Assembly: GCA_025526935.1 (NCBI GenBank)
Contig: JAHLKD010000053.1
Coordinates: 1 to 64,000 of the forward strand
From: Cladochytrium replicatum
Lineage: Eukaryota; Chytridiomycota; Chytridiomycetes; Cladochytriales; Cladochytriaceae
Reading direction: 5' to 3'
DNA: 64,000 nucleotides
Shown: positions 21,214 to 32,182 of the stretch, in pieces
Layout of the letters: each line of letters opens with the position of its first letter
How positions within the stretch are numbered: the first letter of the stretch is position 1
Notes under the pieces: generated by a model
What the model was told of the DNA's origin: nothing
Seen by the model: the letters and a program-made list of their open reading frames with translations, nothing else
The model's database searches: none
Position numbers and translations under genes: made by a program

Positions 21214-21732
21214 ATGACAAAGGGTGACAACAACGGGATGCCGATTTTGAAGAAGTCAAATTACTGCGGAAGCGGAAGCGAATTTAAGGATGATGTAGAG
21301 AACGACCTGTCCTGGAGGAACCAAGGGGATCACTCAAGAGGAGATGCTGCTAAGGCGGGAGTGTTCCAATTCGCAGCGAACTTGGCGCTCAATGTTGCTC
21401 CGGTGCTTTTCGCCTCCTTGGTTCGAAGCAGAAGTTACCGATGTGTGTTCTATGATTTGTTGCAGATCTGCAAATTGGTGCCCCTTATCAATTTCCCGAA
21501 TTGCTGCAAATTGAAAGAAATATTTACTGGGGAGTCAGGGAGGATGGACACTTCCACTAATCTGAAAGGTCATCTTTGTATGTTTGATCTGGCACGGAAA
21601 AATTATGCCAGGTTGATCAGGATCAACAATTTCAGAGATCGTACAACGTATTCTGGGTGGAGAGGATCAGACTTCTCTTGCTTATCCAGATCTGTTCGGT
21701 ATTACTACTGGTACAAGCTCTTCCTTAACTAA
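21214..21732 (+). CDS. Orphan ORF, 172 codons, doubtful
   Basis: Open plus-strand frame with an ATG start. It has a mildly hydrophobic stretch (FAANLALNVAPVLFASLV) and several cysteines, but no family I recognise. It sits between the F-box-like fragment and the methyltransferase, in a decaying region. Could be chance; expression data would decide. Confidence 0.25.
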   Translation: MTKGDNNGMPILKKSNYCGSGSEFKDDVENDLSWRNQGDHSRGDAAKAGVFQFAANLALNVAPVLFASLVRSRSYRCVFYDLLQICKLVPLINFPNCCKLKEIFTGESGRMDTSTNLKGHLCMFDLARKNYARLIRINNFRDRTTYSGWRGSDFSCLSRSVRYYYWYKLFLN

Positions 21733-21849
21733 CTCTACTTTAAGAGAAGGAATCTCTGTTGAAAACTATAGTTCAAAAGGCAATTGCAACAGGGCAATCG
21801 GTTTGTCAATCCTTTGCCTTGGAAGCAGTAACGCGAACCTTACATCAAA

Positions 21850-23324
21850 TTAATTCTTCGTCAGTACCCCCAATAAACGAGAATCTTCGCAACTTACGAT
21901 GTTGACAAACGCCTTACACTCTGCCGCGTCTTCATGGAACCCATTCACAAACGCTTCCCACCCCTCACCGTCCATCCCAAGTGCGGCCGACGCGAAAGGC
22001 TTCATCCCCAAATATCCTTTCGTTGAATCAGCCCTCCACAGATTCCCGACCTCGCCACCCCAGCCGATCGGGGCAATTTTATGGATCTCGATGACATTTT
22101 CGAGATTCGGTACTTCTAGTACGTAGCGGGGTAGGTCTTCTCCTAAGTTGTTTGCGATGAGAAAAATGTTTAGGAGTCATGGAAGGGTTTCAGGTGAGTT
22201 ACCGATTCTCAGGTTGATCCCCCGGGCTTTGAAAAGTTCGGTGACGGTTTGCCAGAACTGTGTCACTCGTTTGCTTGGCGTTTCTTGGTTGTCGTACACT
22301 GCGTTGACCTGAAGGTGTGGCGAGAACGTGAGTGATATGAGGGTCTATGAGTGATATGGGGTCAAAGAGTTCTTACCTCTACGAGGTCCAAAATTCCACC
22401 GGGCTTGAGAACCCTGCAGAGTTCCGAGACGACGACGGGCCACTTGGGTTCAGGCACAGCGAGCACCAGCAGTTGTTGATGCACTGATAAAGCGATGATT
22501 CAGTCTGTGTACAACTTACTTTACGGTGTTTTTTGCGTTGTTACCATAGTCAAAGGTGTTATCTTCAACTTAATATCAAAAATTTTAGCCAATGACCTCT
22601 AAATATATGTCATGACTCTCCAAACATACATGGAAGCCTCTCTAGGACATTTCCCTGCAGCAATTTTATGCTCCCTTCCGAGATATCTTTGAAGGTCTCG
22701 GCCCACGCCGTCTTTGCAATGTCCTTAGAAGATCGATTGTCAACAATAGAAACTTGGAGTGCAGTGAACGTGAGTGTAACGTACAACGCCGTAGTATCTC
22801 CCGCTCGGAAAGTCACGGTGCATCTCCGCCAGCCAGATTCCGGTACCGCAACTAATGTGGAGAGTTTTGGGCTGAGTTGAACGAGGATGGAATAAAATGT
22901 TGGGGATGTTTGTTTTACCCGACATCGAGGACTGAGAGACCCTTTTCGAGCTTCTCTTTCGTGATGCCTGAATAATTTGGACCGCCGAATGTTGCGCGGA
23001 AGAGGTGGTGTTGGAGGTTCAGCCGTGATCCTTCCTTCACATCATCCTTAATGTGATAAAAATTTTCAGTGAATGCCACCCGGGCATCGTTTCGTTACTA
23101 ACAGGAAGGACGTACGGCGCATTCTACGGGTGGGAACGTACTTCGCATGAGTGTTTTGGAAGGAGAACTTGGGAAAAGAGGCTCACCTTTTCGGAATGGA
23201 AAGTGCGTCCATCCTCGTTTGCGGAGTGAGTTGCGTCGGGTGCAGTCCAGTTTGCAGCGACCGCGGCGTCCACCACGGCAGGGGTGTGTGATGATTCCTC
23301 GGTCCGTGAACAGAGATTGCCCAT
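21850..23324 (-). CDS. SAM-dependent methyltransferase with N-terminal lipidation signal
   Basis: Spliced minus-strand gene. Motif I reads VLDVGCGTGIWLAEM across an intron with donor gg|gtaaaac. It is followed by FPSGRYYG, GNVLERLP, a LLVLAVPEPKWPVVVSELCR block, VLKPGGILDLVE and FWQTVTELFKARGINLRIGE. This is the class I, LaeA/UMTA-like fungal methyltransferase layout. The substrate cannot be inferred. The protein starts MGNLCSRTEE: Gly2 with Ser6 fits N-myristoylation and Cys5 fits palmitoylation, so membrane attachment is plausible (inference). The last exon is tiny: a donor after FVNI (gtaagt) and an acceptor leave AAT-TAA. Upstream lies a perfect tandem duplication. Confidence 0.8.
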
Positions 23325-23356
23325 CCGTTCACGATTTGTTGGGGCTCTAAATGCAG

Positions 23357-23585
23357 AAACTTGCGAAAAAGGGGGGCATCACACAATTAATTTCCCGATT
23401 CCCCGGGCCATATAAAAATGTTCTGCCTTAAAAAGACATTATCTGATGAGATGGTGCTAAGAAGGGGGCCCACTTGCGAAAAAGGGGGGCATCACACAAT
23501 TAATTTCCCGATTCCCCGGGCCATATAAAAATGTTCTGCCTTAAAAAGACATTATCTGATGAGATGGTGCTAAGAAGGAGGCCCA
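23357..23585. repeat. 113-base tandem duplication upstream of the methyltransferase
   Basis: The unit beginning acttgcgaaaaaggggggca starts at 23359 and again at 23472. The copies differ at one base that I can see (aagggggccc versus aaggaggccc). Each includes ccatataaaaatg, a TATA-like element. It lies just upstream of the minus-strand methyltransferase start (23324), so it duplicates likely promoter sequence. Confidence 0.9.
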
Positions 23586-24117
23586 CTGACCGAATCTCGA
23601 GAGTGGATATTAGTGAGATCTTCGAAGTGGACTGCAGTGCTGGCACCGAAAAATTTCGTCGAGTCTATCACAATAATCATGATACAACAGTGCACTAGGT
23701 ATATTATAACTAGGTTTACTTTGGAGAACTACTCAAAAACAATCCAGAAAAATGATGCTTGTTTGTTTCCATGGAAAAAATCCCCCCGAAAATTAAGACT
23801 ACAACGCCGCCGCGGCACCATATCTACACGACGATGCAACTGGTTGGTACTAAAATAAACTGTGCTAAAGAAAAAAGAAACAGGTCTTTCAGCAAGGGCG
23901 GACATTCAGAATTGGTATCAAGAGATCATAGAAGTGGAGAGCAAATTGAAAAAGCCAAAGTAGAGAAAGAACCACCAAAAATAATATAAGCCGCACAGCT
24001 GAAAGACCATTTTTTGGCAAGCTTTACACTCGAGAGAACTGATATTGTCACTGTGTAACAGGATGGGGAAGAAGAACAGACGGGGGGATGCTTGGGTGTA
24101 GGGTTGGTCGGTGATGA
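23586..24117. other. Intergenic
   Basis: AT-rich spacer. No gene recognised. Confidence 0.5.
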
Positions 24118-24836
24118 TCACCAGCCCCGGCCCCCAAAGTTGTTCATCCAGATCTGATCAGTGCGCATTCCCGGTGCGTCGCCCCAAGTCCTTGTGTACG
24201 TCGTCCCGTTCCCGTTCGAGTACGAGTCGATCATCGACACGTGCCTGTGATCCAACCCGCGCTCCTCCCTGTACTCCCGTTTCACCGCATACGTCCTCGA
24301 CGGACCAAAGAACGAATCGTCGCGGTATACGCCCTCCCTCACGACAGAGTACGCCCCGAGCCCGCCGGGGCCGTTCACCACGACACTCGTGGTCTCGTTG
24401 CGCGAGATCGGTTGGGGGGAGGTGGAGAAGAGGGACGGGAGCCATTCTGAGAAGGAGCGGGAGGGGACAGGGGGGCCTGAGAATGGAGAAAACCAGCGCA
24501 GGTTGAGGTGATCAATGTGCCCCGAGAGTTCCCAGGTTTCGTGGACAGTGATCTGGCCGCAGAGGTGGCAGTCGCGGGTGTAGGAGCCCGCGACCGTGCG
24601 GCGACGGTAGTTGTCGCGGTAGGGGCCGGAGTCGTTGAAGTTTAGTTGGAAGGTCCAGTCCTGTTTGTGATGTGATAATAGAGTGAGAAATTTTTCTATG
24701 GTGGGGAGAGGGGGCAACTTACGCGCCGGGAGAAGGTGGAGTTGTCGAAGGCACGTGAGCTTGTTGCGCGGTAGTGGTCGTTCAGGTACTGGAGGCGACT
24801 GTCGCGGGCGTTGCTACACGCTGAGCAGTTCATCAT
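24118..24836 (-). CDS. Uncharacterised protein with two CxxC pairs
   Basis: Two exons (24723-24836 and 24118-24660) join in frame over a 62-base GT-AG intron to about 218 residues. The N-terminus is MMNCSACSNARDSRLQYLND. Exon 2 has DWTFQLNFNDSGPYRDNYRR and DCHLCGQITVHETWELSGHI, then a Tyr/Arg/Gly-rich end. The CSAC and CHLC pairs could form one zinc site. Strong codon structure and a clean intron support a real gene, but I know no family. The start is the first of two adjacent ATGs. Confidence 0.7.
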
Positions 24837-24897
24837 TGCGGTGTGTTTGGTGTGTGTTTGGTGTTTGTTTGGTTGACTGAGTTGACGTTGTTTGTGG

Positions 24898-24960
24898 GGA
24901 TTGATCAGTGAAGGTTGATCAGTGATGGTTGATCAGTGATGGTTGATCAGTGATGGTTGA
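24898..24960. repeat. 14-base tandem repeat with TGATCA palindromes
   Basis: About four copies of ggttgatcagtgat lie in the 5' flank of the minus-strand CxxC gene. Each contains the palindrome TGATCA. Confidence 0.85.
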
Positions 24961-25767
24961 GCTTGGGTTGTTGAGATCAGATTCGTGAGATCGCTAGGTT
25001 GAGGATGGGTGACTTTGGCCGGGTTAGAGCCGCCACTTTAAATAAGGAGAGATTGACAACAAAAGTCGCTGCAAAATTTTCTAATATATTGGGATATAAG
25101 TTGAAAGGGTTCACAGTAACTGCGCCATGGGATCATTGGATTGGAGCACAAGGAGCTGACGAAGTGCATCAGATTGGTGCAGTGACTGAGGGAATGACGG
25201 AAGACAGGGATACGGGATACGCGGGATGCATGGTCGCTGAGGCTGTTAGCTTTTGTGGGGCGTGTGAAAGGGACTCGGGGAGGCGGTTTGGGAACTGTGG
25301 TGGGGTGGATACCACGGTTGCACGAGAAAGGGTGAGGTATTATTGCCGCAGCTTAAAGGGTACAACCCAGGCAAAGCGGCCAACAGTAAGTATCAAGTTG
25401 GGATTTCATCGCATCACAATATGATTCCGAACAACGGTGAAATGCCCTTTTTCAAAGACACTTCTGTTTTATTTTTAAATATTTGCCAACTAACAATCAA
25501 GGATCCGTCGCCCAACAAAGTACGCACTCTCGATACCATGATACTCCAACCTGAAACTTCTGTTTCATCTTCTGTGATCTGATTTGTTCCCCGCCACCTC
25601 CACGTCCGTGGGTGAGTGTTCAACCACCGAATGACCGCTTCTCTCTCGTTTCCCCCCAAGGTGCTCTTTTCAATTTCCTGCAATTTGCCTTGATTTTTGC
25701 TCTCTACGCCCTTCCACAATCTTACAGCAACAAACTATTATCCGATCCCTGCTGTGCACTCATTATT
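24961..25767. other. Intergenic
   Basis: Divergent 5' space between two orphan genes. A 141-codon plus frame (24999-25424) has no protein character I can support. Confidence 0.45.
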
Positions 25768-27333
25768 ATGGCGTCGTCTATACACAACCGCGCGCGCTCG
25801 GTTGAGAGTCTACGCCCAAAGAACTCCCAGCTGCTCGCTCGCTGGAATGCTTACACCTCACAAAATCAATCTACGTCCGCGTCTCCTTCACACTTCGGTG
25901 CCATCACACTTCCCCGCAACATGTCAGTCCCAGACACCCCCACCACACCGACACCCTTCGGTGCCTTCACACTTCCCCGCAACATGTCAGTCCCAGACAC
26001 CACAACCACACCGAGCACACCAAGCACACCCGGCATCCCCTCACCGACACAACCTTTCTCGACATTCTCACCACATCCGTGTCCGCTGTCCGACACACCG
26101 CTCGAAAGCGAGCTCAGAAACACATTCGAGTCAGAGTCGCCGTACGATATGCTTGGGATCGTGCTCAAAGATTTTCCGCGCCTGTGTAACCGCATCACGG
26201 TGGAAACGGGGGTGCCGCCCGAGGTGGCAGACACGTATAGAGGCTACCCGCACCACCCTGTCCGAAGACTCCCTGCGAGGGTGTGGGACGCACTGGATGA
26301 AGGGAGCAGAGTCGTGCTGGAGCTCGCGCGGTGGTTCGAAACACCAGCCATGAACGATGCGCTTATGAAATTGTGTGTGGAGCGCCTCGATGTGCCGCAC
26401 GAGCTGGATCCAACGCGGAACGAGGAGGAACTGGAGCCGATCTGGAAGACGATCCTGCCGGTTCCACCGGCCACGCGGATCCACATGCATCCGAGTGGGA
26501 TGCTTAGTGCGCCGAATTTGCTCCCACCGCCAAGGATAGATAGCAGGCCGTTGTCCATAGCGGGACTCACGCCGATGCAGATCCTTCCCAAGCTCTCGGT
26601 CGGTTCGACGACAGTGAGGGTCCTGAGAGCCGTGAGCGTGGGCGTGGTGTTGACTGCGAAATACTACCTCCACTCGCTGTTGCTTCAGCCTCTCGTCCTG
26701 CTTTCGCGGGACGATGGCGATTCCGAGGACGCCTGGACCGTCCGGATCCGGATCCACCCGGGCTCAGCCGTGCACGTCACGCACACCCGTCGCGAGCGGT
26801 CGATCCACGACGCGCGGAAGGAATGGTTCCGGTTCCGGTGGGAGATCTCCATGGCGTTCGACTGGGGCCTCGTGCTGCAGTCCGCGATGCTCCGCGCGTC
26901 GGATCTTGAGGTCGACGAGGGAAGCTTTTCGAGCGGGGATGAGAGGGGACGGAGGCTGCGGTTTGCGTTTGCCGGCGGGCGGACGCTGCTTCTGGAGCAG
27001 AAGGTGCCGGAGGAGCGGCAGGGGGAATACAATTATCAGTGGAGGGGGAGGGGTGAGGGTGCGGAGGCGGTGACGCTTGGGAGGAGGATATCAAAGTCGA
27101 GGAGGGGGCGGTCGCCTGGAGGACGCGGGATGCCGGCGCTGTTTGTTGGAGAAGGGAAAGGGAATGGTGGTGGTGGGGTTTTGCGGTTGCCGGTGGTGGC
27201 GTCGCCTATTGTGAGGGAGTCGACGCAGCAGAAACCGACTTTTGAGCGGGGGACAACGGAGAGGGGGACGGCTGAGAGGTCGAGGTCTGTATTTGGGTCG
27301 TTTGGGAAGAGCGCGAGCAGCTGGAGCTCGTAG
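25768..27333 (+). CDS. Uncharacterised 521-residue protein
   Basis: Single open frame starting at the ATG of MASSIHNRARSVESLRPKNS; upstream codons remain open but contain no ATG. Residues about 40-85 hold two copies of FGA(I/F)TLPRNMSVPDT, followed by a Pro/Thr-rich linker. The middle (about 120-400) looks folded: DMLGIVLKDFPRLCNRITVE, RLPARVWDALDEGSRVVLEL, VRVLRAVSVGVVLTAKYYL and WFRFRWEISMAFDWGLVLQ. The C-terminal 100 residues are Gly/Arg/Ser-rich. No family recognised. GC-rich, long and well biased, so very likely real. Confidence 0.7.
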   Translation: MASSIHNRARSVESLRPKNSQLLARWNAYTSQNQSTSASPSHFGAITLPRNMSVPDTPTTPTPFGAFTLPRNMSVPDTTTTPSTPSTPGIPSPTQPFSTFSPHPCPLSDTPLESELRNTFESESPYDMLGIVLKDFPRLCNRITVETGVPPEVADTYRGYPHHPVRRLPARVWDALDEGSRVVLELARWFETPAMNDALMKLCVERLDVPHELDPTRNEEELEPIWKTILPVPPATRIHMHPSGMLSAPNLLPPPRIDSRPLSIAGLTPMQILPKLSVGSTTVRVLRAVSVGVVLTAKYYLHSLLLQPLVLLSRDDGDSEDAWTVRIRIHPGSAVHVTHTRRERSIHDARKEWFRFRWEISMAFDWGLVLQSAMLRASDLEVDEGSFSSGDERGRRLRFAFAGGRTLLLEQKVPEERQGEYNYQWRGRGEGAEAVTLGRRISKSRRGRSPGGRGMPALFVGEGKGNGGGGVLRLPVVASPIVRESTQQKPTFERGTTERGTAERSRSVFGSFGKSASSWSS

Positions 27334-27774
27334 ATTGGATGAGGGACATAGGAGAAAGAGGAAAGGAACCGGATATTCAAGGGCAGGGGTGCGGTTTATT
27401 ATGTTTTCTAAGCTATTATTTTCTGCTTTAGATATTCAAGGACAGGTGGGCGACGTTCGTTGTTTTTCTAAGCTATTGTTCCCGGTGCACCGAGCACGTA
27501 CACCATAAACACAGCGGTGTTATTGCATCGATCCAATGCTATTTGTCCTTTTTGGGGCATCCCGTTCCAGCCATCCCTCTCAGCCCAGACCTCTACGCTC
27601 TTACGTGTTACGTATTTCGTGACGGTGTTACTGTACTGCAAGAGGTATTGCTTCGACTGCTACGTGCCTGCCATCATCAATGCATTCTAACATCTCTTAT
27701 CGGATCCTCCCTTGCCGTCAGCTCAACTCTCCCGTCATCCTCTCCATATCGTGCGTATCACTTAAAATACCATA
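27334..27774. other. Intergenic, importin-alpha promoter side
   Basis: A near-repeat ggatattcaaggg(a/c)aggkg... with ttctaagctatt occurs twice (about 27372-27415 and 27430-27475). Nothing else recognised. Confidence 0.45.
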
Positions 27775-29820
27775 ATGGACCGAGAACGCCGTCAAGCTGC
27801 TCGCGCGGGCGAGTACAAGAATCGCGGCATCATGAAGACCGACGAGCTCCGCCGTCGTCGCGAGGACGTCGCCTCCATCCTGCGCAAGCAGAAGAAGGAC
27901 GAGACGCTGACCAAGAGGAGGCAGATCGATGGTGCAGTATCCGAGAGCGAGGATGAGATGACCTCGGGTGCTCTGGTAAGTTCTGAAAGTTTCGCTTTTT
28001 TTGTTGTATTTTTGCTGGACCACCACTGACTGTACTTGACAGACGCACGACCAACTTGTCGAGATGGTGGAAGGGGTCATGTCGAACGATGTCCAGGCGA
28101 ACGTGCAGGCTACCAGGCATTTCAGAAAGCTTTTGTCAAAAGGTGAGTTGGGACAGATGGGTTTTGTTGTGGTGTATCTCTTGGAAACGGGCAGGATTTT
28201 GATTGTATTTTTTTCCAATAAGAGCAAAACCCGCCTATTCAGGAAGTTATTTCGTGCGGTGTCATCCCCCGCTTCGTGCTGTTCTTGTCGTCTTCGAACC
28301 CAACTCTTCAGGTAATCTTTACAGATTGCGGTAGTTTCTTCGGAGAAGATCTTTATTAATGAATTTTCTTTCTTTCTCTTGCTCAGTTTGAAGCTGCGTG
28401 GGCTCTTACCAACATTGCGTCCGGATCCTCAGCGCAGACCAACATTGTGGTGCAGGCTAACGCAGTCCCGACTTTTGTGTCTCTCCTCTCCTCGCCGAAC
28501 GACGAAGTTCGTGAGCAGGTATGACTAAATGAACACCGATCTTTCATTGTAGAAACTTAAAAATCCTTGGGAAAAGGCTGTGTGGGCTTTGGGTAACATT
28601 GCGGGAGACAATGCCAACTGCCGCGACCTTGTTCTCGCGCACGGTGCTATGCGCCCGTTGCTTAACATTCTCCAGACCCCCGACATGAAGTTGTCGATGC
28701 TTAGGAATGCAACCTGGACTCTGTCCAACTTTTGCCGAGGAAGGAACCCTCAGCCTGACTGGGACACCGTAAGTGGTCCGGAAAAATTCCAATTTTCCTT
28801 TTTGACACTTTTATTGTTAGGTTTCGCAAGCCATCCCGATTCTTGCAAACTTGATTCGCTCAACTGATGTTGAAGTCCTTACTGATGCGTGCTGGGCCGT
28901 GTCTTACCTGTCCGACGGACCGAACGAGAGGATTCACAAAGTTATTGAGTACGGTGTGTGCCGCCGCCTGGTCGAGCTCTTGATGTAATTGCTGGTGAAA
29001 GAAGGCAGGGTTATGGTTCCACTGACATGATCTTATCGGATTCTATAGGAGCCCCCACTCTAGCGTCGTCACACCAGCGCTTCGATCGGTTGGAAATATT
29101 GTGACTGGCGATGACGTGCAGACACAGGTTATCCTGAACTGCGGCGCCTTGCCCTGCCTTGCTGCTCTGTTGAACCACGCGAAAGAGGCAATCCGAAAGG
29201 AGGCATGCTGGACAATCTCGAACATAACTGCTGGCAATGCTTCTCAGATTCAGGCAGTTATCGACGCTGGAATCATTCCCCAGCTCATCCGAATCCTTCG
29301 CGATGGAGAGTTCAAGACAAAGAAGGAAGCCTGCTGGGCTATTTCGAACGCGTGCTCAGGACAACGCCCCGAACAAATCAAGTGAGTGACCAGCAATGAA
29401 CGCTATTAACTGGAATTGATTTGTATCAGAATGCTTGTTGAGCTTGGCTGCATTCCGCCTCTTGTGGAGCTCCTTGACTGCATGGAGCCCAAGATCATCC
29501 AGGTTGCCTTGGACGGTCTAGACAGCATCCTCCGAGTTGGAGAGAACGAGCGTGCGTCGACCGGTAACCGCAACCTGATGGCGCTGCAGGTGGACGAGTG
29601 CGAGGGAGTTGTCAAGATCCACCAGCTCCAGCAGCACGACTCTGACGATATCTACCGGAAAGCGCAGCACCTTCTCGAGCAGTACTTCCCTGATGAGGAT
29701 GACGAGGAGGATGTTCAGCAGGACGTTGCGTTCACGAACCAGAACACGGGCCAGTTTACGTTTATGGCGCCGCAGGACGGGATGTTCCCGCAAGGAGGGT
29801 TCAACTTTAGCGGGCAGTGA
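27775..29820 (+). CDS. SRP1: Importin subunit alpha (karyopherin alpha)
   Basis: Eight or so exons give about 526 residues, the normal length. Exon 1 (27775-27975) is the importin-beta-binding domain: [37 protein letters not shown] repeats follow with the conserved Trp/Asn ladder: [106 protein letters not shown]. The end is acidic ([15 protein letters not shown]). It carries classical NLS cargo into the nucleus with importin beta. A short exon near 28230-28315 ([20 protein letters not shown]) joins E from the previous exon. Confidence 0.95.
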
Positions 29821-30589
29821 GGAGATGAGGATTGAATGTTTGTTTGGATATGGAAATTGGTTAATACTCCCCCGATGATTATTTTTGTTGTTTTTTTGTA
29901 TTTTCTCGTGGTTGGTCCTGTACTCTCTCTCTCTCTTTTTGTTTTGTGTTGGTTTAAGGACGAACGCTTACCCCTTCCCTTGTTCCCTTGTTCTCCCCCC
30001 TTTCGCAGTCGCATAAAGCCCTCCCCCTGGTTCCCAATCTCTCGCCCTCTCGCTCTCTCTCTCTTTATCTCCCCCTCAGCCCCTTTTAGCATCCCCTTTG
30101 AATGCATAATCTCTAATACAGAGCATAAAAGCAAGAAAATAGTGATTTTCTCGTGATTGATGAATTTACCAATGTAAGAGTTCGGAGCGGGTGAAACAAT
30201 GTTCATAGAGATGGAAATTGTTGCGCGTAATTGGGTTTGAGGAACAGATGGTTTTGGGCCTCTAACGATTGTTCCCAGACCAGGAGACAGGAAGGTAAGA
30301 TGGTTGATTTGGATCTAAACTAGTCTGATTTATTAGGAAAAGGGGATAACCTATTTATGCATTTTTGGTGTGCAGCTTAGAAGTTGAAGTTAATGGAATA
30401 ACATTAAAGAATGAGTAAGAATGATAATCACACCATCGCTGGAGGAAGATTATAGAGAAATGTTAAAGTCTCTCCTTTGGTGCAGGTAAGCATTGTTGTT
30501 TCTGTATTTAGTTCATCTTTGGCTGACATCATTGTTTTCATACCATTCCTTATAAACAAATAATACGAAATCACCTCACCAGGCTCACA
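29821..30589. other. Gene-free 3' region with CT-rich tracts
   Basis: SRP1 3' flank. CT-rich microsatellites lie at about 29925-29940 and 30045-30070. No gene recognised. Confidence 0.5.
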
Positions 30590-31985
30590 AATTGGTCTCA
30601 AGACTAGCGCATGGGGAAGAGCGCAGGTAAGAGGGCAAACAATCAAACCTGTGACAACCGATCAGAAACTGTGAAGGGTCAAAACAGGGTGAGAATAAAT
30701 TTAAAACAAGCATATTCCAACTCAAAGAGAACAAATCCAGAAAAGCAGGAGCGACAAATGCTAATATGTTTTGAACTGAGAAATGAAAATACTGGTAAGA
30801 GGTACATCATTTGCTTGCCAAAAATCAAACTGAAGAAATTACAGGTCCGGAAGTTGAAAAGACAGCAATATACCATTAACTGATGTCCAAGAAGAAATAC
30901 AAACAAACCAAGGCGTGCACGCTTTGGAGAGGTGATGGGTGACAATGGCAGAAATATCCAAATCAGAATTGTGAAAAACACACTGAAAGAAGCGGAACCG
31001 GTCTTTTACAGCGAGTGGCTGTCCATGCAGCAACAAAGGCATGTCAGAAGAAAGTGGCAAGCAAAGAAGAACAACAGATTTTGCAGTCTGCAAACTGTTC
31101 ACAAACTACAAGTGTGTCTTGAGTCTCTGCACGGGATTTAGCAATAATGGCAAAATCATCAACATAAAGAAAAGAATTGTAACGCGCTGCGAAGAGGGGG
31201 GTGGTGGTGGGGGGAGCGACAAGGTCGACACAGATTCAGAAGGTTTTCCCTTTGGATCCAAAGCTGCAATATTTGCAAGCATTGAATCTGGAGGCAATCC
31301 TGCAAGTGATGGCCAGTGTGTTTTGAGTGAGTGAACAGCATCGAGAAAGGGAACCGTCAAGGCATTATGTCAGACATGTGATACCACATCACGTGACCGC
31401 TTGGTGAGATGTCTGAGTCATCCCCACATCGCTCTCAATAGTCACTTAAGCACATATAGGATAAGTGCTTTATCTTGCCAGGTGCCTAATAATAGACTAC
31501 TCGTCCAGAACCGGAGGCATAGGGGCAGTGGTGGGTGCATCCAAATTAGGAGCAGAAGGAGCAGGCACAGAAGCAGTCCAAGGGCAAGGTCTGCCAGTGA
31601 TGATGCTCATGCCTGCATGAGCTGGAGACGGCAACAGAGACAGCTGAAAATTGCGGTGCGAGTCGAGGAGCTGTACAGTGCCCTTTCTTCGCACTGGAAA
31701 CAGGTCACATTCAGTAGTAGGTGGAGGAGAAAGTTGTTGGAAGAGGTTGCTAGTGCTCAGAGCATATTCTTATCTTCATAATATGTATTCATTTTTCAAC
31801 CAGTATATATCACCCTGGTGCAAAATCCAAACATTAGTGTGTGTAAACATGTATTCCTAGATTTTCAGCACATGTGGAGCCATGCGAGCAAAAAGTGTGA
31901 ATATTAAAACACTGAAGTACGAAATCAGGAGCGGGAGACAGAGCAAGCTCATAACAAAGACAGTTTGATAAATGTGTATAAACAC
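30590..31985 (-). mobile_element. Degraded LINE with reverse-transcriptase motif
   Basis: The minus strand carries LYVDDFAIIAKSRAETQDT, the RT catalytic box (YVDD at about 31156-31167). Downstream in a shifted frame come PLLLHGQPLAVKD, FHNSDLDISAIVTHHLSKAC, matching the RT block at 850-1090. An upstream piece (HSLKTHWPSLAGLPPDSMLA) also looks LINE-derived. Frames are broken. DNA segments 30590-30720, 30895-31060 and 31772-31985 match the left-end LINE patch. Confidence 0.75.
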
Positions 31986-32057
31986 CAGCTTTAGCAATTG
32001 GCTGTGACATTAACAATACCCATATGTCCCTAGTTGAAATCTGGGAAGTGGAATTCT
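31985..32057 (+). pseudogene. Decayed tRNA-Tyr copy
   Basis: Resembles the tRNA-Tyr at 2823: agctttagc, attggctgtgacattaac, ccctagttgaaatctgggaa and gtgg can be aligned. A large part of the D arm is missing and the stems no longer pair. Confidence 0.65.
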
Positions 32058-32182
32058 AATTTTTCCAATGATGTTACTTCTTATTCTTATTATGCACACT
32101 TCAATAAACTGTTATTTAAGAGCGTTGTTGCACATGCATTTATATTCTATTGGAAATTGTGTGGAACAACTATACACAATAA

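Noticed and set aside
24999-25424. 141-codon plus-strand ORF
   Set aside because: Composition does not look coding, and it lies in the promoter region between two better-supported genes.
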